Shown: one piece after another, positions 1 to 16,154 of the stretch
Layout: each line of letters starts with the position of its first letter
Numbering within the stretch: position 1 is the first letter of the stretch
NCBI GenBank assembly: GCA_049999805.1
Contig: JBNGIO010006265.1
Location: forward strand, 53,161 to 117,160
From: Folioceros fuciformis
Lineage: Eukaryota; Anthocerotophyta; Anthocerotopsida; Anthocerotales
Reading direction: 5' to 3'
Length of the DNA stretch: 64,000 bases
The notes under the pieces: generated by a model
What the model was told of the DNA's origin: nothing
Databases searched by the model: none
The model's input: the letters and a program-made list of their open reading frames with translations, nothing else
Program-made: the position numbers and the translations under genes

Positions 1-1270
1 ATTTAGAACTAAGAAGAATCATTCAAGTGAAAAAGGTGTTTTGATTCAAAACGAACAACTGTTACATTAAACCAAAAAACGATATTTATCGCGTCATGCT
101 ATGTTTCAATAAATCAGAACCATCCTGTCACAGGATCACATTTCTTGTTGAAGGCAATTTCGTGATGCCACAACCAAGGTCACAGTGGAACCAGCCCACA
201 CCTAGTGGACGATTTGGGGCTGATGATTTTCACGGCACGGGACCAACACGGTGAGAGACGTTGAGATGATGAATCAAGATGGCCATTGAACAAGGCTCGA
301 TCTCCAACCTAGGTCCATGTTCCATCCTCATTCCAAGCTCAACGCGAATCGCAGCAGCTGGTCTCAGACATAAAACTTCAGCTCCTGGTCGCAGCTGCTT
401 TTAGACATGTAGATTAGTACGCAATAGCGTTCCTTGTTTTTTTGGGAACCTGCTTCAGCGATGTACACTGAGTACATGGATGGAATCCAGATTACACATT
501 TCATCTTTATAAACAGCCACTATCTGCTGCCAAAATCAGATCTGGTTTTCTAAGACAACCTGTCCCCACCAGCAAGAACTCTTCAAACTTGAGTACATCC
601 CCGGAAAGACACTGACACTAGCTTGCCTGCTGTTTGGCAATACTTGAGACGGTTGTGAACCATCGACAAGAGGACACTTGTGTGTCCAATCCCTGTCCTT
701 CTGATGGGACCTGTGACTGGTATATGCCAGCGCATTCAACAGCAAGGGGTCATTTTTGACCTTCCAATGGTTGGCCATTTCACAACAGGCCATGTAGATT
801 CAAACTCAGTATACTGCCACAAGCTTGGACAGCCGAGGAGATTAGTGAACCACGGTGTAGCAAGCTGACACGGGAGCCAACACCTGATGTGCATTCAAAT
901 CCCGGCGCCTGTCAATTGTTGGCTCTCCTCTGACATTCGTCCTGGCTTATCACGGCAACTGCTTCTATTTGGTGGAGCAGAGAGTGAACTTCAATTCCTC
1001 GCGTCCCTTAGTCAAGACCAAAGAGGATCCTGGTGACGTCTGAGAACCACAACAGACTCCGTCCCACGTATCATAATTTACGAGGAAGTGCATGGAGTTC
1101 GTAGCCATCCACCACTCTGGATTGCTTAAGCTGACATCCGCTCCCGTTCTGTGTTGTCTCTTGCGAAGCCACTACTGCTGCGCTTATGTCTCCCGTCCTG
1201 TTCTGAACTCTCTTTCCCCACAACCACTATCGATGCTCTGTTGGATACGCGTTCTGTCATAACTGCGATC
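1..1270. other. 3' flank of the CPK gene, no gene seen
   Basis: This stretch follows the stop codon of the minus-strand kinase gene and probably holds its 3' untranslated region. The open frames here are short on both strands and lack recognisable motifs. I see no tRNA, repeat array or conserved coding sequence. Confidence 0.6.
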
Positions 1271-4046
<2,776 letters not shown>

Positions 4047-6039
4047 GCTTTCCCCTCACGTCGCCACAAGATGCCAGACTCCCTTCAAAGCGTTCGCACA
4101 TGCGCTGCCACCCCTCCACTACCATCCACCCCGATTCCGAAATCTACTCCTCAATCCCAAACGCCTCCAGATCACCCGAACCAGCGCTGTAACATAGGAG
4201 TCGGCTTCCCGGCGGATCTGTCTCCCAGCCGAATCCCCCCACATCCAATCCACAACCCAATCTCGGTCGCCCCGAAATGTAGCTTCGCGGAACCAGCCAG
4301 CACGACAATAACCCTCCAAGCTCCCAGCTCAATGCCAGCACGGGATCCAACTCCAGCCGCCTGCCTCAGCTCCCGCGTAGCCACACGAGCTCGGAATTCA
4401 TGCCCCTTTCAGCCCCCAAGTACTACTACACGCCGACTGACGTACCCCACACTTAAAGCTCGGGGACCGAGACCCGAACTAGGTCCAACCCACCAATCGC
4501 TTGCGGGCGACGCAACAGTGGTTCCCTCCTCCTTCCTCCGCGTCCACTACCCCGCCGTGCGCGTTTCCGCGACTCTGGAAGTCGATGGTTTGGCACGGCT
4601 GGACCAAGTAAAGCCCACGGCAGTAGGACAAGTACCAGGGGCAGTCACACGACGGCGGCGAGGCCAGTGGGAACGCAGGAGTTGGAAGCCGTATAGCGCA
4701 GGCGGTGAATGTAGTGTAGAAGCTCGGCAACGCTCAGCCGCGTAGAGCTGAAGCGAAGGCGCGCGTGCGTTTCTTCGTTCCTTAGCTGGCGTAGCTCGCT
4801 CGAGGAACGACGGACGAACTGACGGGGACACGCACAAACCAACACAGCAGCAGACTGCCCGGAGCCCAGCCTGCGCACTAGGCAGGCACGCAGGCTGGAC
4901 CTACTCGTTTCTCTCAGCATCCGCCCTTTTCCGCTCCGTTTCCCCTGTCCACCCTGGATCCCTCTTTTAGAAAGACGTTCCCCTTCCTCAGCTCCGCCAA
5001 CAGTATTCTACGCCTACATTTCTTCTCTTCTCTCCTCTTCTGNNNNNNNNNNNNNNNNNNNNNNNNNNNNNNNNNNNNNNNNNNNNNNNNNNNNNNNNNN
5101 NNNNNNNNNNNNNNNNNNNNNNNNNNNNNNNNNNNNNNNNNNAGACCCCAATCTGCTGACCAAGTTCCTTTTCCGTCGAGGACCACGGTTTTCCTTGGTT
5201 TGCTGAGTCGCAATATTTTGGAGGGAAGAGAAGGAAACATATAATACTATATCCCCCCATGTCATGCTTGGACTACTTCATCTCCGCTCCTGCTCCTATC
5301 CTGTGCAACAAACAACTGCCTAGCGATGGAGCTGAGTTATCTGATTCATGCCTTGCTCCTGTTTCTGTTCATAGGTCATGACTATTATTGTGCGTTAGAT
5401 GCGATTACAGTATGTATGTGCGGGAGTTCATTCCTGGTTTAGCGCCGAGTATGGGGATGGCGGAGGCCACTGAGGAGCATTGGCGTTGCACAGGTGTTGG
5501 TTGAGCCAAACAGGATCTGCCACGACGATGGCTCCTGGTTTGTCAATTCATCACCGCACCGGAATGAGCGAGACTGGCGATTATGAAAATGTGTGTACAT
5601 ACGTACGTAGCCACTACATCCGAGGGATGCCGGGCTCCACGGGCGTCTCGGGGGCTTTGTCCGTGTCACTACCAAACACTTCTGTCGTGATCCCCAAAAA
5701 TCACGGATCCGGAATGTACAAGAGAGGACAAGAGAGATGTGAGCCATGATTTAGAAACCGTTAGCTGTGCCTCAATTAGCTGATAGCTCGAAAACATGGT
5801 AAGAAGCTCATGCCTTCCGGGGATTGAATGCTCCCCTTAGTCATCCCTGAACCAGGATGATACAGCCTAGCGGGGACAGAAACTACAGCATCTGGAGTGA
5901 CCGGTAAGATCACTGTACCCACACCTTGCTGCTATCTACGGCAAAACTGACCACCTTCTCTCCTCAAGACTGGCTTCCGGTAATGTACAGCAGATCTGGT
6001 TGCTCCCCTCATGGTGGTTTCGTCAGCTGGCCCTGCCTT
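4047..6039. other. intergenic, with a 100-N assembly gap
   Basis: Upstream region and probable promoter and 5' leader of the kinase gene, then the 3' flank of the EMB2004-like gene. It is interrupted by 100 N at 5043-5142, a gap of conventional rather than measured size. A long open frame on the plus strand over 3978-4745 is proline- and serine-rich, overlaps kinase exon 1 in antisense and resembles no family I know. Confidence 0.6.
5043..5142. other. assembly gap (100 N)
   Basis: Exactly 100 N, so the real length is unknown. It lies between genes and the flanks show no interrupted coding sequence. Confidence 0.99.
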
Positions 6040-9000
6040 TCAGAAGTATATGTTTACCTCCCTGCCGTCGTTCATTTCGCTGACAAGGTCCTTAGCTTCT
6101 GTTAGGGCCACCTGGCAACAACCAGCACGCGCTCCCATTAGGTTCAGGTTGTTTAATGGCGCTATAGCTGCGAGGACGAGGGACAGTCCGACGAGTGGAT
6201 GTACACTTCGCTTACTTTGCCGTACTTGGTGAAGAAATTGCTAGTGAGGTTCAAGGTGGTGACGGCTGCCTCGCCATTCGCTTTCAGAGCTTGGGCGAGA
6301 GCAAACGCTCCCTTATCCTGAATGCATAGCCATGGGGTAGTTGAGAGCCCTGAGGAGGGGGTTTTCGACAACGGGCCCCAGAACAATTTAGAATCTGCAG
6401 GGAGGACAGCTCACTCTGATTTCGTTGAAGCCCAGATCGATGGAGGTGAGGGATTCGTTCACCACTCTCAGGCTCCGGGCAAAAGCAGCTGCACCCTGCA
6501 CCACCCGTTGGACATCAAGGAGTCATTTTCTTGAGACCACTGTGCCAGCCCTCTTGTGTCGTGCCAACACACGGAAGATAAGAGTAAGAGGCAACGGTTG
6601 AGGAAAGTCTCACATCGTCCCCCAACCCATTGGCCCGAAGATCCAAAGTTGCAATAGTGGAATTGAATTGCAATGCGTCGCAAAAGTACTCCGTTCCTTT
6701 CACTCCGATCTAACACAAGCAATATATCAGGACGGGTATTTGAAAAAGCAGCATACAAGAAGAGTTCAACAGCCCATCATGGACCAGATGCACACACCTG
6801 GCACCAGCCGAGCTTCAGGATCTCGATCTTCCCGTGGAATTTCAGAACTTCGGACAGCACCTTGGCACCATCCGGTCCAATGGGGTTGTAACTGAAGTCC
6901 AACTGCATTTCATGGCATTTGGTGTAGTCAGAGACCCCATACCCGACAAACACCAGCATGAAGTGTGGAAACGATGAGTTGTCTTACACTTGTAATTGTG
7001 GAGTTTTCCTTCAATGCACTGGCAATGTGCCCAGTACCCAATGCGGTAATATTATTTCCTCCCTACCACATGAGCAGGATTTGTGATTTGAGACATTTTA
7101 AGAGAGGCATTTGTTTGCCATAAATGCTCACGAATAGGTTTGAATCTTACCAGATCAATAGAATTAATACTCTTGTTCCGCTTCAAAGCCTCTGCAATCC
7201 TCTCAGCCCCCTGGAAGAGCAAAATACAGACCCATGAGAGACCGAATCCCAGAAAGCCTTCTAAGGAAGGGACATTCACACTTCCTCTCATCGGTGGAAA
7301 GCGATGATGGACATAAATCACCAGCTGCTCTACAAACCTCATCCCCCACGTCGTTCATGTACGCATTCAACCACTGCAAGCTTTTTGTCTTTTTCATGTA
7401 CTCAGCCAAGTGGAAAGCTCCCTTGCCTCCTATGCTGTTGTTTCCGATGTCCAACGACAACAGCTTGCCTGAAGGGGAAGTCATCAATTGGACAAATTTA
7501 CTTAGTGCAAAGACCAAGTTGAGAAAAGTCAGAAATCTGAGACAGGAGAATGTCTGACCTTTGTGAGACATCAGGCCTTGCATTAGAGTCCTGGCACCTT
7601 CATTTCCAATGTCATTGCCATGGATGTGAAGCTCCTGCACGCATGCTTCCCAGTTACTTCGAAGGGGACAGAATTTGGCGGAGCAAGAAAGTTGCATGAC
7701 ATCATTCCTCCAGGTGTCAAAGTGTCAGTGAGCTCACGTAGAGGGATTTGTTGACCTCTAACCCTTTGGCAAATGCGGCAGCACCCAACGCACCTGCATA
7801 GTTTCCCCTGCGACAAGCAAAAATGATTTTCACACATCGAACGAGACACCCTTCCAAGACACAGCCACCAATGCACATACTAACTTCAAATGTATAATTT
7901 TCAGTGTTGTTGTAGATTGGAGGGCTTCAGCCAGAGCAGCAAATCCCTGCAGAGAAAGCCATAAAACAGGTTAGAACAACGCTAGAGATGACATCACCCT
8001 CAACTGCAACAAGCAGAGCCAAGGTTGCGCACTCTTACAGAGTAGTCAATGATGTTATTGTTCAGCTCTAAATGCGAGATTTTCTTATTCTTCTTGAGCA
8101 TCTCTGCAATTGCTCTAGCTCCCTGCACCGAACAAGTGAGCAGACAAACCAATACAACGCCACCGGAAAACACGATACATGTGCAACGTGTACATTATCC
8201 GTGCATGGACATAAGCTTACCTCATCACCCACATTAATGCTGTTCAGAATCAATTTCTCAATACCAAAATTTTTCTCCAGTACAACTGCGAGTTCCTACG
8301 CCAGCACAAGATTCAGGTCAGCCCGGAGTGCCCTATCGTCCCAACCCCATCTTACCTAATCGTGAAAGGCCATAAGTTTAACCAGGAACCATACGGTACT
8401 CTGACAAACGGACCACACCTTTGCTCCTTCATCACCAATATTGTTCCCTGACAAATTCAACGTCTTCAGAAAACTGTTGGTGGGCAGCACTTGTGACAGA
8501 GCTTTTATCCCCATTGCCGTGATGTTGTTAGCCGAGAAGTCAATCGACTCCACAGTCTGGGGCAGCGGGGCCATCACACTTCAGAGGATTCGCACGGACA
8601 AGACAATAATCACACTGCAAACAAGAGACCGCCGGAGATGGCAGTGACAACCCACCTCGTTAAAAGCCAAACTTTCTGCCACGAAAATAAACCCCTCATC
8701 ACCAAACTTCCGTCCTGCATTCATACCCCAGCTCGGTGAGATAATCGAGCTACACGACCACAACCCTAGAAGCAAGAGTCTTGGGCAGACCCTGTCGGTC
8801 AGTGCTCACCAGTCATATCCACAACCCGAAACGTCCGCAATTCCTTAGCAAACTCGTTCAGCCGGGACATCGCCTCCCACGAAAACTTCTTCTCAGCGCC
8901 GGGTATCTCGGACCCAGAAATCTTCATCATGGGAATGAGAGCCTTCAATTTCCCCACCAGCTTGACCGCCACTGCGCAGTAGGCAATCTGTCACCCACAT

Positions 9001-9539
9001 TCACCTCTCGCACCCCGCAATCCTTCCGACCGCAAGCCACATCCGCACTTACCGACCACAGCCACGAGCAACGCTCCCCCGCCGACCGCAATGGTCGCCA
9101 CGTCCGAATTCAAGGGGAGTGAAAAACTCTCCCCCTCCGTGCTGGTCTTCGCACCGGAGGTCTCGGACGAGACCGAGGCCGCAGCCCGCTGGGTCTTCCT
9201 AGGCCGGGACTCCCGCCCCCGGGGCGCGTCCGACGCGGCCGGCTGCAGCCTGAATTCCCTGTCCCGCCAGTCAGCGTCATCGGCATCGCCCAGAGGCAGG
9301 GGCAGATCCAAGCGTCCCGACAGACCTCCCGCCGAGAAGCCCAAATTCCGGTGACCCCCGCGGTGCAGGCCTGCCCGGTGGTGGCCGCTCCAATGCTTGA
9401 TGGGGAGGCAGGAGCTAGAGGAGGCCGCCTTCAACCGGCCCCCCGAGCCCGACAGTCCGTCCCTGCTGCTAGAGCAGCAGGAGGAGGGAGCCCCCCTGCT
9501 GCACACAGCTGCTGGGCAGGCCAGCACCGAAGCTTCCAT
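6040..9539 (-). CDS. EMB2004: plastid-targeted RNI-like leucine-rich-repeat protein, EMB2004 type
   Basis: Ribonuclease-inhibitor-like LRR protein matching Arabidopsis EMB2004, an embryo-essential predicted plastid protein whose molecular role I do not know. Seventeen exons: 9539-9053, 8971-8810, 8714-8656, 8556-8419, 8295-8221, 8122-8039, 7946-7885, 7807-7738, 7634-7559, 7468-7338, 7210-7151, 7062-6988, 6902-6798, 6709-6614, 6495-6415, 6317-6216, 6111-6040; total 1935 nt, 644 residues. The start is the ATG at 9539 because an in-frame TAG sits 18 bases upstream. The N-terminus is rich in Ser, Ala, Cys and Arg, like a chloroplast transit peptide. It leads through a KKFSWEAMSRLNEFAKELR segment into about 13 repeats of the form GAKVLSEVLKFHGKIEIL, with most introns falling at similar places in the repeats. 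The C-terminus ends SEMNDGREVNIYF. All junctions keep phase. Confidence 0.88.
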
Positions 9540-9845
9540 CCCGCCACTTCCCTGCACCTACCTGCTGCGGCAGAGGCCTCTGTTCCCTTTCCTGTCAGCC
9601 TCGCGCCCAGCCTGGGGCGTCTGCCTGGAGCTCCACGCTCCTCCTTAAACCCAATACCCACAACATCATCTTCTTCAACACTAGACTCCCACTCCCAGCC
9701 AGCCTCCAAAACTGTCGAGTCCCATCACAAAAACCTCCACACGCCAAAGCCACTTAGTGCCCTTCACACTGCCAGATGAAGCATAACGCATTCCTAAACT
9801 CTTCGTGACTAGCTCTAACGTTAACTAACGTCGATCCAGTTAGAT

Positions 9846-10160
9846 TTAAAAAAAGCTAGATTTATTTGAAAATAAATCGTCTGGAATATACTTGATAATA
9901 CCCTGCTCAACGAACCCTCGGTAGCAAGTAAAATAGGCAGGTACCTTGGAAAGGGCGCCCGAGATGGAAGTCCCCAGCTGGATGTGGGAAATCATACCTT
10001 CCGAATGCGATGCTTCGGGTGTGAAGAAGCCCTTGTCTGTTTCTGCAACTACGCAACAAGATGACTGTTCGTTCAGGAGATCACAGAATGTTCGTGTGGC
10101 TTCTGAAGGCATGTAAAACCACTTGATTTTGACGACATTTGTGCTAATCCTCTCGAACAT
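9846..10160 (-). CDS. hypothetical protein or exon, unrecognised
   Basis: An open frame of 104 residues from the ATG at 10160; the same frame stays open up to 10229 without another ATG. The composition looks protein-like (VVKIKWFYMPSEATRTF, AYFTCYRGFVEQGIIKYIP), but I do not recognise a family. It could be the last exon of a gene with upstream exons I cannot place, or chance. No function is proposed. Confidence 0.2.
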   Translation of the reverse strand: MFERISTNVVKIKWFYMPSEATRTFCDLLNEQSSCCVVAETDKGFFTPEASHSEGMISHIQLGTSISGALSKVPAYFTCYRGFVEQGIIKYIPDDLFSNKSSFF

Positions 10161-11371
10161 GACATTGTGCTTAAGATCGGAAACTTGGAGCAGGGTATGA
10201 GCAACTTCATGTGCAGATTCAGGAAACACGGCTTGAAAGCGATTGATTCTTGCAATTGGGAGACGGGTAGATGAGGCATGGAAAGATCAGGATACCCAGC
10301 CATGTCCAATTCCTGCCCTCTGCTGGGCTCCATTCAGTGCTCGTAGCGTACATCGCCAAAGCGCATGACATGTCAAGGGAGGCTGGACACCCAGAACACG
10401 ATGCGTGCCGGGCTTCCTCGTCTCTGACTGTAGAGTGGTTATGAATAGCTAGCAACAAGCAGCTTGCTAGCGTGTCCACCTTGCTCCACTGCATGCTGGT
10501 CCGCACTGGCCAGCAGCATTCGTGCGGCATTCACTGGATGAGGAGGTGCATACAACCTGCCACGCCTTGGGCTCTGTGTTTTTCTGCTCTGCTCTTCGCC
10601 TGTAGAAAACCTGGTGGCTCGTCGGCAGCCTCTGGAAGGCTAGAACGTTGCTTTATAGTTAGGCGGTAGCGGATGAGGACGTGGGATGTAGTTTTGCGGC
10701 TTGGGATACAAAGGATGCGCATCCGTCCCTCGCTGGTTTCCCTGCTCCATGATCCTGAATCCCGCTCGCCGTCCTCATTTTGATGATTCATGGCGCACCT
10801 ACTTCATGGACGGCGCACATGACGCGTTGCACGAGCCCCGGCCGGAGATGCGTTTGTGCATCATGACAGCCATTGGTCACTGCCAGACGCTGAGGACCAT
10901 AGATCTGATCTTGAAGGCGGGCATGGAAGTACGTCGTACACGGTGACGGCACCCTCAAGTGGCGTGGACGCAAGAGCACCCTGCTGAACGGGACAAAGCA
11001 CACTCTAGCTTTAGAAAGGGTCCTTGTACTGGTTCAAAGGATTGGGAAGGACGGCCGCGTGCGTTGGGCTCGCTCACGCCATGCAACTACACATTCGTCG
11101 CTCCGAGGAACTGGATACGCGGCGTCAAAGCATGTGGAAGGGAGGACTATGTGACATCCACGAAACAGCGAAGGGTCGAATCTCTTGACTCGTTTCTCGA
11201 TAGCGGCACCGACAAGATAGGGTTAACTCTAGGGTTCGCAGCCGGGGAGCAGTACTTAACTCGGCATTCTTCACTTTCTGTTTCTCTGCCGCCATAAGGC
11301 TGTCCGTACCGGAGCGGCTGGGGTTACACGGGAAAGGAGAGGATCACGCAGGGCCTGTCGGGCTCGCACTC

Positions 11372-11527
11372 TGTCGGATTGTTTGTCGTGGCTTGCAGCC
11401 TGTTGGATTGCTTGTTGCGGCTTGCAGCCTGCTGGATTGCTTGCTGTGGCTTGCAGCCTGTGAGATTGCTTGTTGTGGCTTGCAGCCTGGCGGATTGTTG
11501 CGTGTTGTTTTTGTCGGCTTTGCAGCC
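11372..11527. repeat. 29-bp tandem repeat, five copies
   Basis: Units at 11372-11400, 11401-11429, 11430-11458 and 11459-11487 are close copies, each ending in ggcttgcagcc. A fifth, longer and degenerate copy runs to 11527. All frames stay open through it, giving repetitive open frames that are not genes. Confidence 0.9.
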
Positions 11528-13415
11528 AACAAAATCCAACAAACAGTCGTTTTGATACCTCTCGTAACTCCCTGTGCCAGGGAAGATTCGCAATGTATCC
11601 AACTCTTTGAAATTACACATTGAGATTCTAACAAGCTTTCGAATCTCACAGTGAGTGTAAGAGTCCATCACTCGTTGGAGTCTCACACTCACGGTGAGAG
11701 TCCATGTGAAGCTGCGGCGTGCAATCGATCCAAAACGAGGCTGGTGAACCTAGTTGCTTGCAGACGTATTGCTGGAGTGCAAATTTCCAGGCTGACTAAC
11801 ATCCACTGTGATGCGCTCTCAGCTGACTATTGGGCCACGAGCCCTGCCAACCGTGGGAGTTCCGAGATTCATTCATCAGACAGCAGCATTCACGATCTCC
11901 TGCCGCAGTTTTGGCTATGGTAAGAACTAGGGCTTTCCCCGCCCATCTCCATGTTTGGGCTTATACCCTGGCTTGCCTTCCGCAGAGCCTGGTCTTCCTT
12001 TTCTATCCCGGTTCGCGCGGGCCACGGCACCATGCTGCAGGCTCAGCTCGCGTGAACGTAGCTTTCTTTCACCTTAGCCTTACATCACCTTTTTTGAAAC
12101 CCTTAAAACCGAAGGGCCTTTCCAAAAGTTCTTAGGAGACAAGTTGGGCATTTCATAAAGAACATACAAGTTCGAAAAGACCTCTTGTCTTCCACGTAAG
12201 CCCTCAAGGTCTCGTAGGGATTAAATATGTAAAGCGGTGCGTCAAAGTCGTCCTGGTCAATAGCAAGCTCTCTTTGAATCACTTTTTATATTCAGACCTT
12301 AAATATATACCAAAAATACCAGAAAATAATAAAAGTTAAGGTCATAATATATATTAATTTATAAGTTTTTTAGGGTTTAGAGTTTAGTCCGACCCCATCA
12401 ACATTTTTCTATCTCTCTAGGGTAGATATAAAGCTATCTCTCTAGGGTAGATAGGTTTTTTATCTTATTTTTCTAAAATAAATAAGGGTTCCATGTAGGG
12501 CTTAGGGTTCTTAAATCCAAACACTACTTTGAAAATTCTTAAACCTGTTCGTTTTAAAAGTTATTATTTTAATAAAAAATGAATATAAAACCTTTATTTA
12601 TTTATTTTAGATAAATTAAATTAAAATCTTTACAATACCATTTGTAAATTTGTAGGTGATGAGTACCATACTGCATATTAAGAAAACTTAGATCATGAGG
12701 ATCTATTTCAGTGATGAATATGGATATTTTCTCTCATCTCATTGTTGAGTATTGATACTTCCTAGTGTTGTTTCTCGACAAGCATTTCAAATCTGAGTTT
12801 AGCATTTCTGCAATGATAATCAAAACATTGTTCTTTACAGTAATAATGATACTCTTTTAGTAGATTATTTTTGTTATCATTATTAAAATTATTTTTTGAA
12901 AAAAAAAGAGATCCTAGCAAGTATATGTACTTTGCAAAACACACAAACTCTATCCAAGTGAAGTAAGCTAGTCCCCTCTTCCGCTATCTTCTTCGACTAT
13001 CTGCTCATGCAAGGCCACGGACTAATAAAAATTGGCCAACATTCTAGGAGTAAATATTATGGAAGACTGTTTGGAAACAAGATTCACCAGAATCCTATTT
13101 AATCCAGGACAAGCGTAACAATTTCTGGACAACAATATGATGTTCAAGGCTTTGTGGACCAAAAGAAAAAGAAAAGAAAAAACTAAAACTGAGTTTCAAT
13201 CCTCGAGGAAGATCTATACTAAATAGTACCTACTAAAGAGTTACTGCTCGAGAGTGTCTACTGAGGAGTGCTCCGGCGACAAGTTCTTTCACGGTCCACA
13301 GGTTTTCAGTCTATACAAGAGTGCCTGCAAGAGAGACAGAGTACAATTGCTGCCAGTTCTCAGAAGTAGAACAACGGCAAGATGAATATTAAATAACGCT
13401 GCATTCGGAAAATTT

Positions 13416-16051
13416 TCAAGGTCCTGGAACAACGGCAGAGGCAGGTACCAGGCAATTGCCCCCCGTACTATCTGAGAAGACTTCCTTTAGAGGAATGGAT
13501 GGATTCAAAACTTCATAATCTGAACCGGTTGGTATCCTCATTTGTTGCTGAGATGTCTTGGAATCAGGAGGACCACCATCACACTGCTGATCTTTCGCTA
13601 CCAAAACCTCCAATTCTCCTTTGGGTCTCGGGGACAATCTTAAATCAAGGAGCTGTAAAGCAGACAGGAAATCAGCATCTCCATCCGAACTGAGGTCTCG
13701 CACACAGCTTCAGTAAGCTGCAGTATACCTGAAGAACCTGGTGGACCGTCATCTTGGGGGGACAGCTTATGTGAGGACGTTCTAAATCAGGCAAGTTTTC
13801 TTCAATCGCTTCATTCTTCAGAGGTTGCAAGTTGATGAAGATATGGAGCTGCATGCATCCGAGATCATCATGAACAAAGCAAACTGGGATTCTGAATGTA
13901 ACTGCAAAGGAGGGGGGTCAAAGGCAATACCTCAGAAGCCCTCTCTTTAACTGCATTTGATTCCACGCTTCTCCATAGAGCAGATATTTGCAGCCGGTGA
14001 TGCCTGTTCTGGTCTGGAACACCATTCCCATGGCGTGATTGACTGCGTGCACCAGCTACTGCCCACGTCACAACATCCTCTTCAGCTCTTGCTGCTCCAT
14101 CATGAACCTTCTGAGCAGAATTTTCCACACTGGAGGGCATCCCCTCACTGTGGTTGGCAGCATTCTGACTTTGATGGGCACCCCTATCTTGCTCACTGTT
14201 GTCAGATGACACAGACACCCTGGACCTTCGTCGTTTTCTCTCAGGAAGCCTGAAGGATTCCTCTTCAGAACTTTCACCGTGATCTTCTTCCTCTGCTTCC
14301 TGATACTCGTCTTCATCCTGCTCATCGTCATCATCTTCATCCTCGTCGTCATCGTCATCATCATCATCCTCCTCCTCATACCGTGAACGGGAGGAGTACG
14401 TAGATCGGCCCCTTCCTCGTCCCCTACCTCTACTTCGGCTTGCTTGCACCCCACGAAAGCTATGAGCTTTTCTTACAATGGCTGCTGCAGTTGCTTTGCT
14501 TGATGAACTCCGCCTCCTAACAACTGCTTGGTTCTGTCGACGGAACGTGTCTGCTATGCTAGCCTGAATCTGTTGAAATCATCAATGATCATCGTCCTTG
14601 ATTAGCCTACGATGGAAAGCATCTTCGTGGATTAACAAGTTAGGTCAAAATAAACCCGAGAACGCGTACCTGCTCGTTCTTCCGTCTCTCCTCGTCCAGA
14701 AGAAAAGCCTCCTGTTTCGGCAAGAATGAAGTGAATCCAGTGAGCACGTCGCCGCATTACACGAGGAAGCAATAATCTCTTCTTGGGGCACAGACACATT
14801 TCCAAGTACGTTCATCATCCACCAGTTCAAGAAGCAAGCACAGCATGACTAACACAAGACATCAACCTCCAACAACGGCACGCTACTACACTACATAAAA
14901 CCGCCACCCAAGGCTGACCACCGTAACGCCATTTGCGACTTAGAAGCGTCACATCCCTCCATCCTACAGCTCAAACAAAACCCCCATTTCACCTGTTCCT
15001 CGTACTTGTCGATGTCCGGGTAGATGGCCGCTATAAGTGCATCAAAATTGGGATCATCTCGAAGAGACCTGCGACTGGCGCAATGAGTCCGGCATGAGGG
15101 ACATTCATTGTTCCTGCAATAATTCCACCGCGGCAGTAAGAATGCCTGCACACGATACGTCACGACAGAAGACTAGACGACAAAGGCCGAGCCAGGGTTT
15201 GCCGAACAAATCCTCGTCCAACGGCGGCAGAGCACGGGAGAATTCGCCACAAACAATGCCTCGATCCCAGCTGAGAGACAGAAAAAATCGCGAGAAACGA
15301 GGCACTCAAGAAGACGATGCGACACTGTCGCTGCACTGAGCTCCATCCCCATCTGGAACCGAGATTTTACAAATCACTTACCCCAAGCGCATGGACTTAT
15401 CAATACACTCCCTGCAGAACCGGTGCAGGCACTCCATGACGGTCCTTGTCTTGCGGATAATCCCTGCCAGCGAGAATTCATCCCCACAGCCACAGTATCA
15501 ATCCCGTTCCCATGCACACGTATCTGATCCATGAGCACGGAATGCCGTCCCCTCTAGATTTTCCGCGATCCGCACGTTCACAAAAACCAACACATCCCCT
15601 GCTGCCCCTGCTGCTCTTCTGCCTAACTGTTGCCCCCGACAACGAGATTCCCGAGCTGAATGCGGAGTGATCATCGGCCCGGAAGCACAACAAAATATAA
15701 ATGTGGGCGGGAGCGATACATACCAAGACAAATTGGACATTGCATCTCCTTCCGGATGTCCTGCAAATTCACGGTGATGTACCTGTCCATGGCGCGGGAG
15801 ACAGGCAGCGGCACGTCACGCAAAAGTGAACGAATTAAAAGGCGAACGACTGACGCACATCAAACTACTGCCAAAGTGAGCTGGGCCTCAATTCTGAAAA
15901 TCGGTGCCTGGGCTTGGCTTGCCAAGTTGCCTTGCCAGGCCGCAGGCCCGTCCCGTCTCGGCCCGGCCCTAGGCGCAACTCACATATTGGACATCGCTGA
16001 GCTCAAGTCCCTGGTCATTGTGGCACATCCGGGCGCAGCTCTCTCCCGCAT
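13416..16051 (-). CDS. RING1: Polycomb RING1-type E3 ubiquitin ligase
   Basis: Core PRC1 subunit that monoubiquitinates histone H2A in the nucleus. Exons: first exon ending at 15984, then 15782-15724, 15463-15382, 15113-14993, 14711-14670, 14569-13931, 13848-13729, 13652-13416. From the ATG at 16051 this gives 455 residues, but the frame stays open into the 100-N gap at 16055, so the N-terminus may be longer; an inner ATG lies at 16018. Seen: C3HC4 RING with Cys38, Cys41, Cys54, His56, Cys59, Cys62, Cys74 and Cys77 ([19 protein letters not shown]), followed by the plant RING1 signature [20 protein letters not shown] Gly-Arg run and a long Asp/Glu tract (minus strand of about 14300-14380) follow in the large exon. 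The last two exons ([18 protein letters not shown]) look like a RAWUL ubiquitin-like domain, the CBX/PHC partner-binding fold, though weakly conserved here. Confidence 0.9.
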
Positions 16052-16054
16052 CAA

Positions 16055-16154
16055 NNNNNNNNNNNNNNNNNNNNNNNNNNNNNNNNNNNNNNNNNNNNNN
16101 NNNNNNNNNNNNNNNNNNNNNNNNNNNNNNNNNNNNNNNNNNNNNNNNNNNNNN
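16055..16154. other. assembly gap (100 N) at the RING1 5' end
   Basis: Exactly 100 N next to the first RING1 exon. Coding sequence or the true start codon may be hidden in it. On the far side the minus strand reads a GAGGTC-type simple repeat. Confidence 0.99.

Larger units (their letters stand above)
9540..13415. other. intergenic, mostly without recognisable genes
   Basis: It starts with the promoter side of the EMB2004-like gene. A 29-bp tandem repeat lies at 11372-11527. From about 12290 to 12920 the DNA is strongly AT-rich, with a duplicated tctctctagggtagata block near 12413-12450. Apart from a doubtful frame at 9846-10160, I see no gene. Confidence 0.6.
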
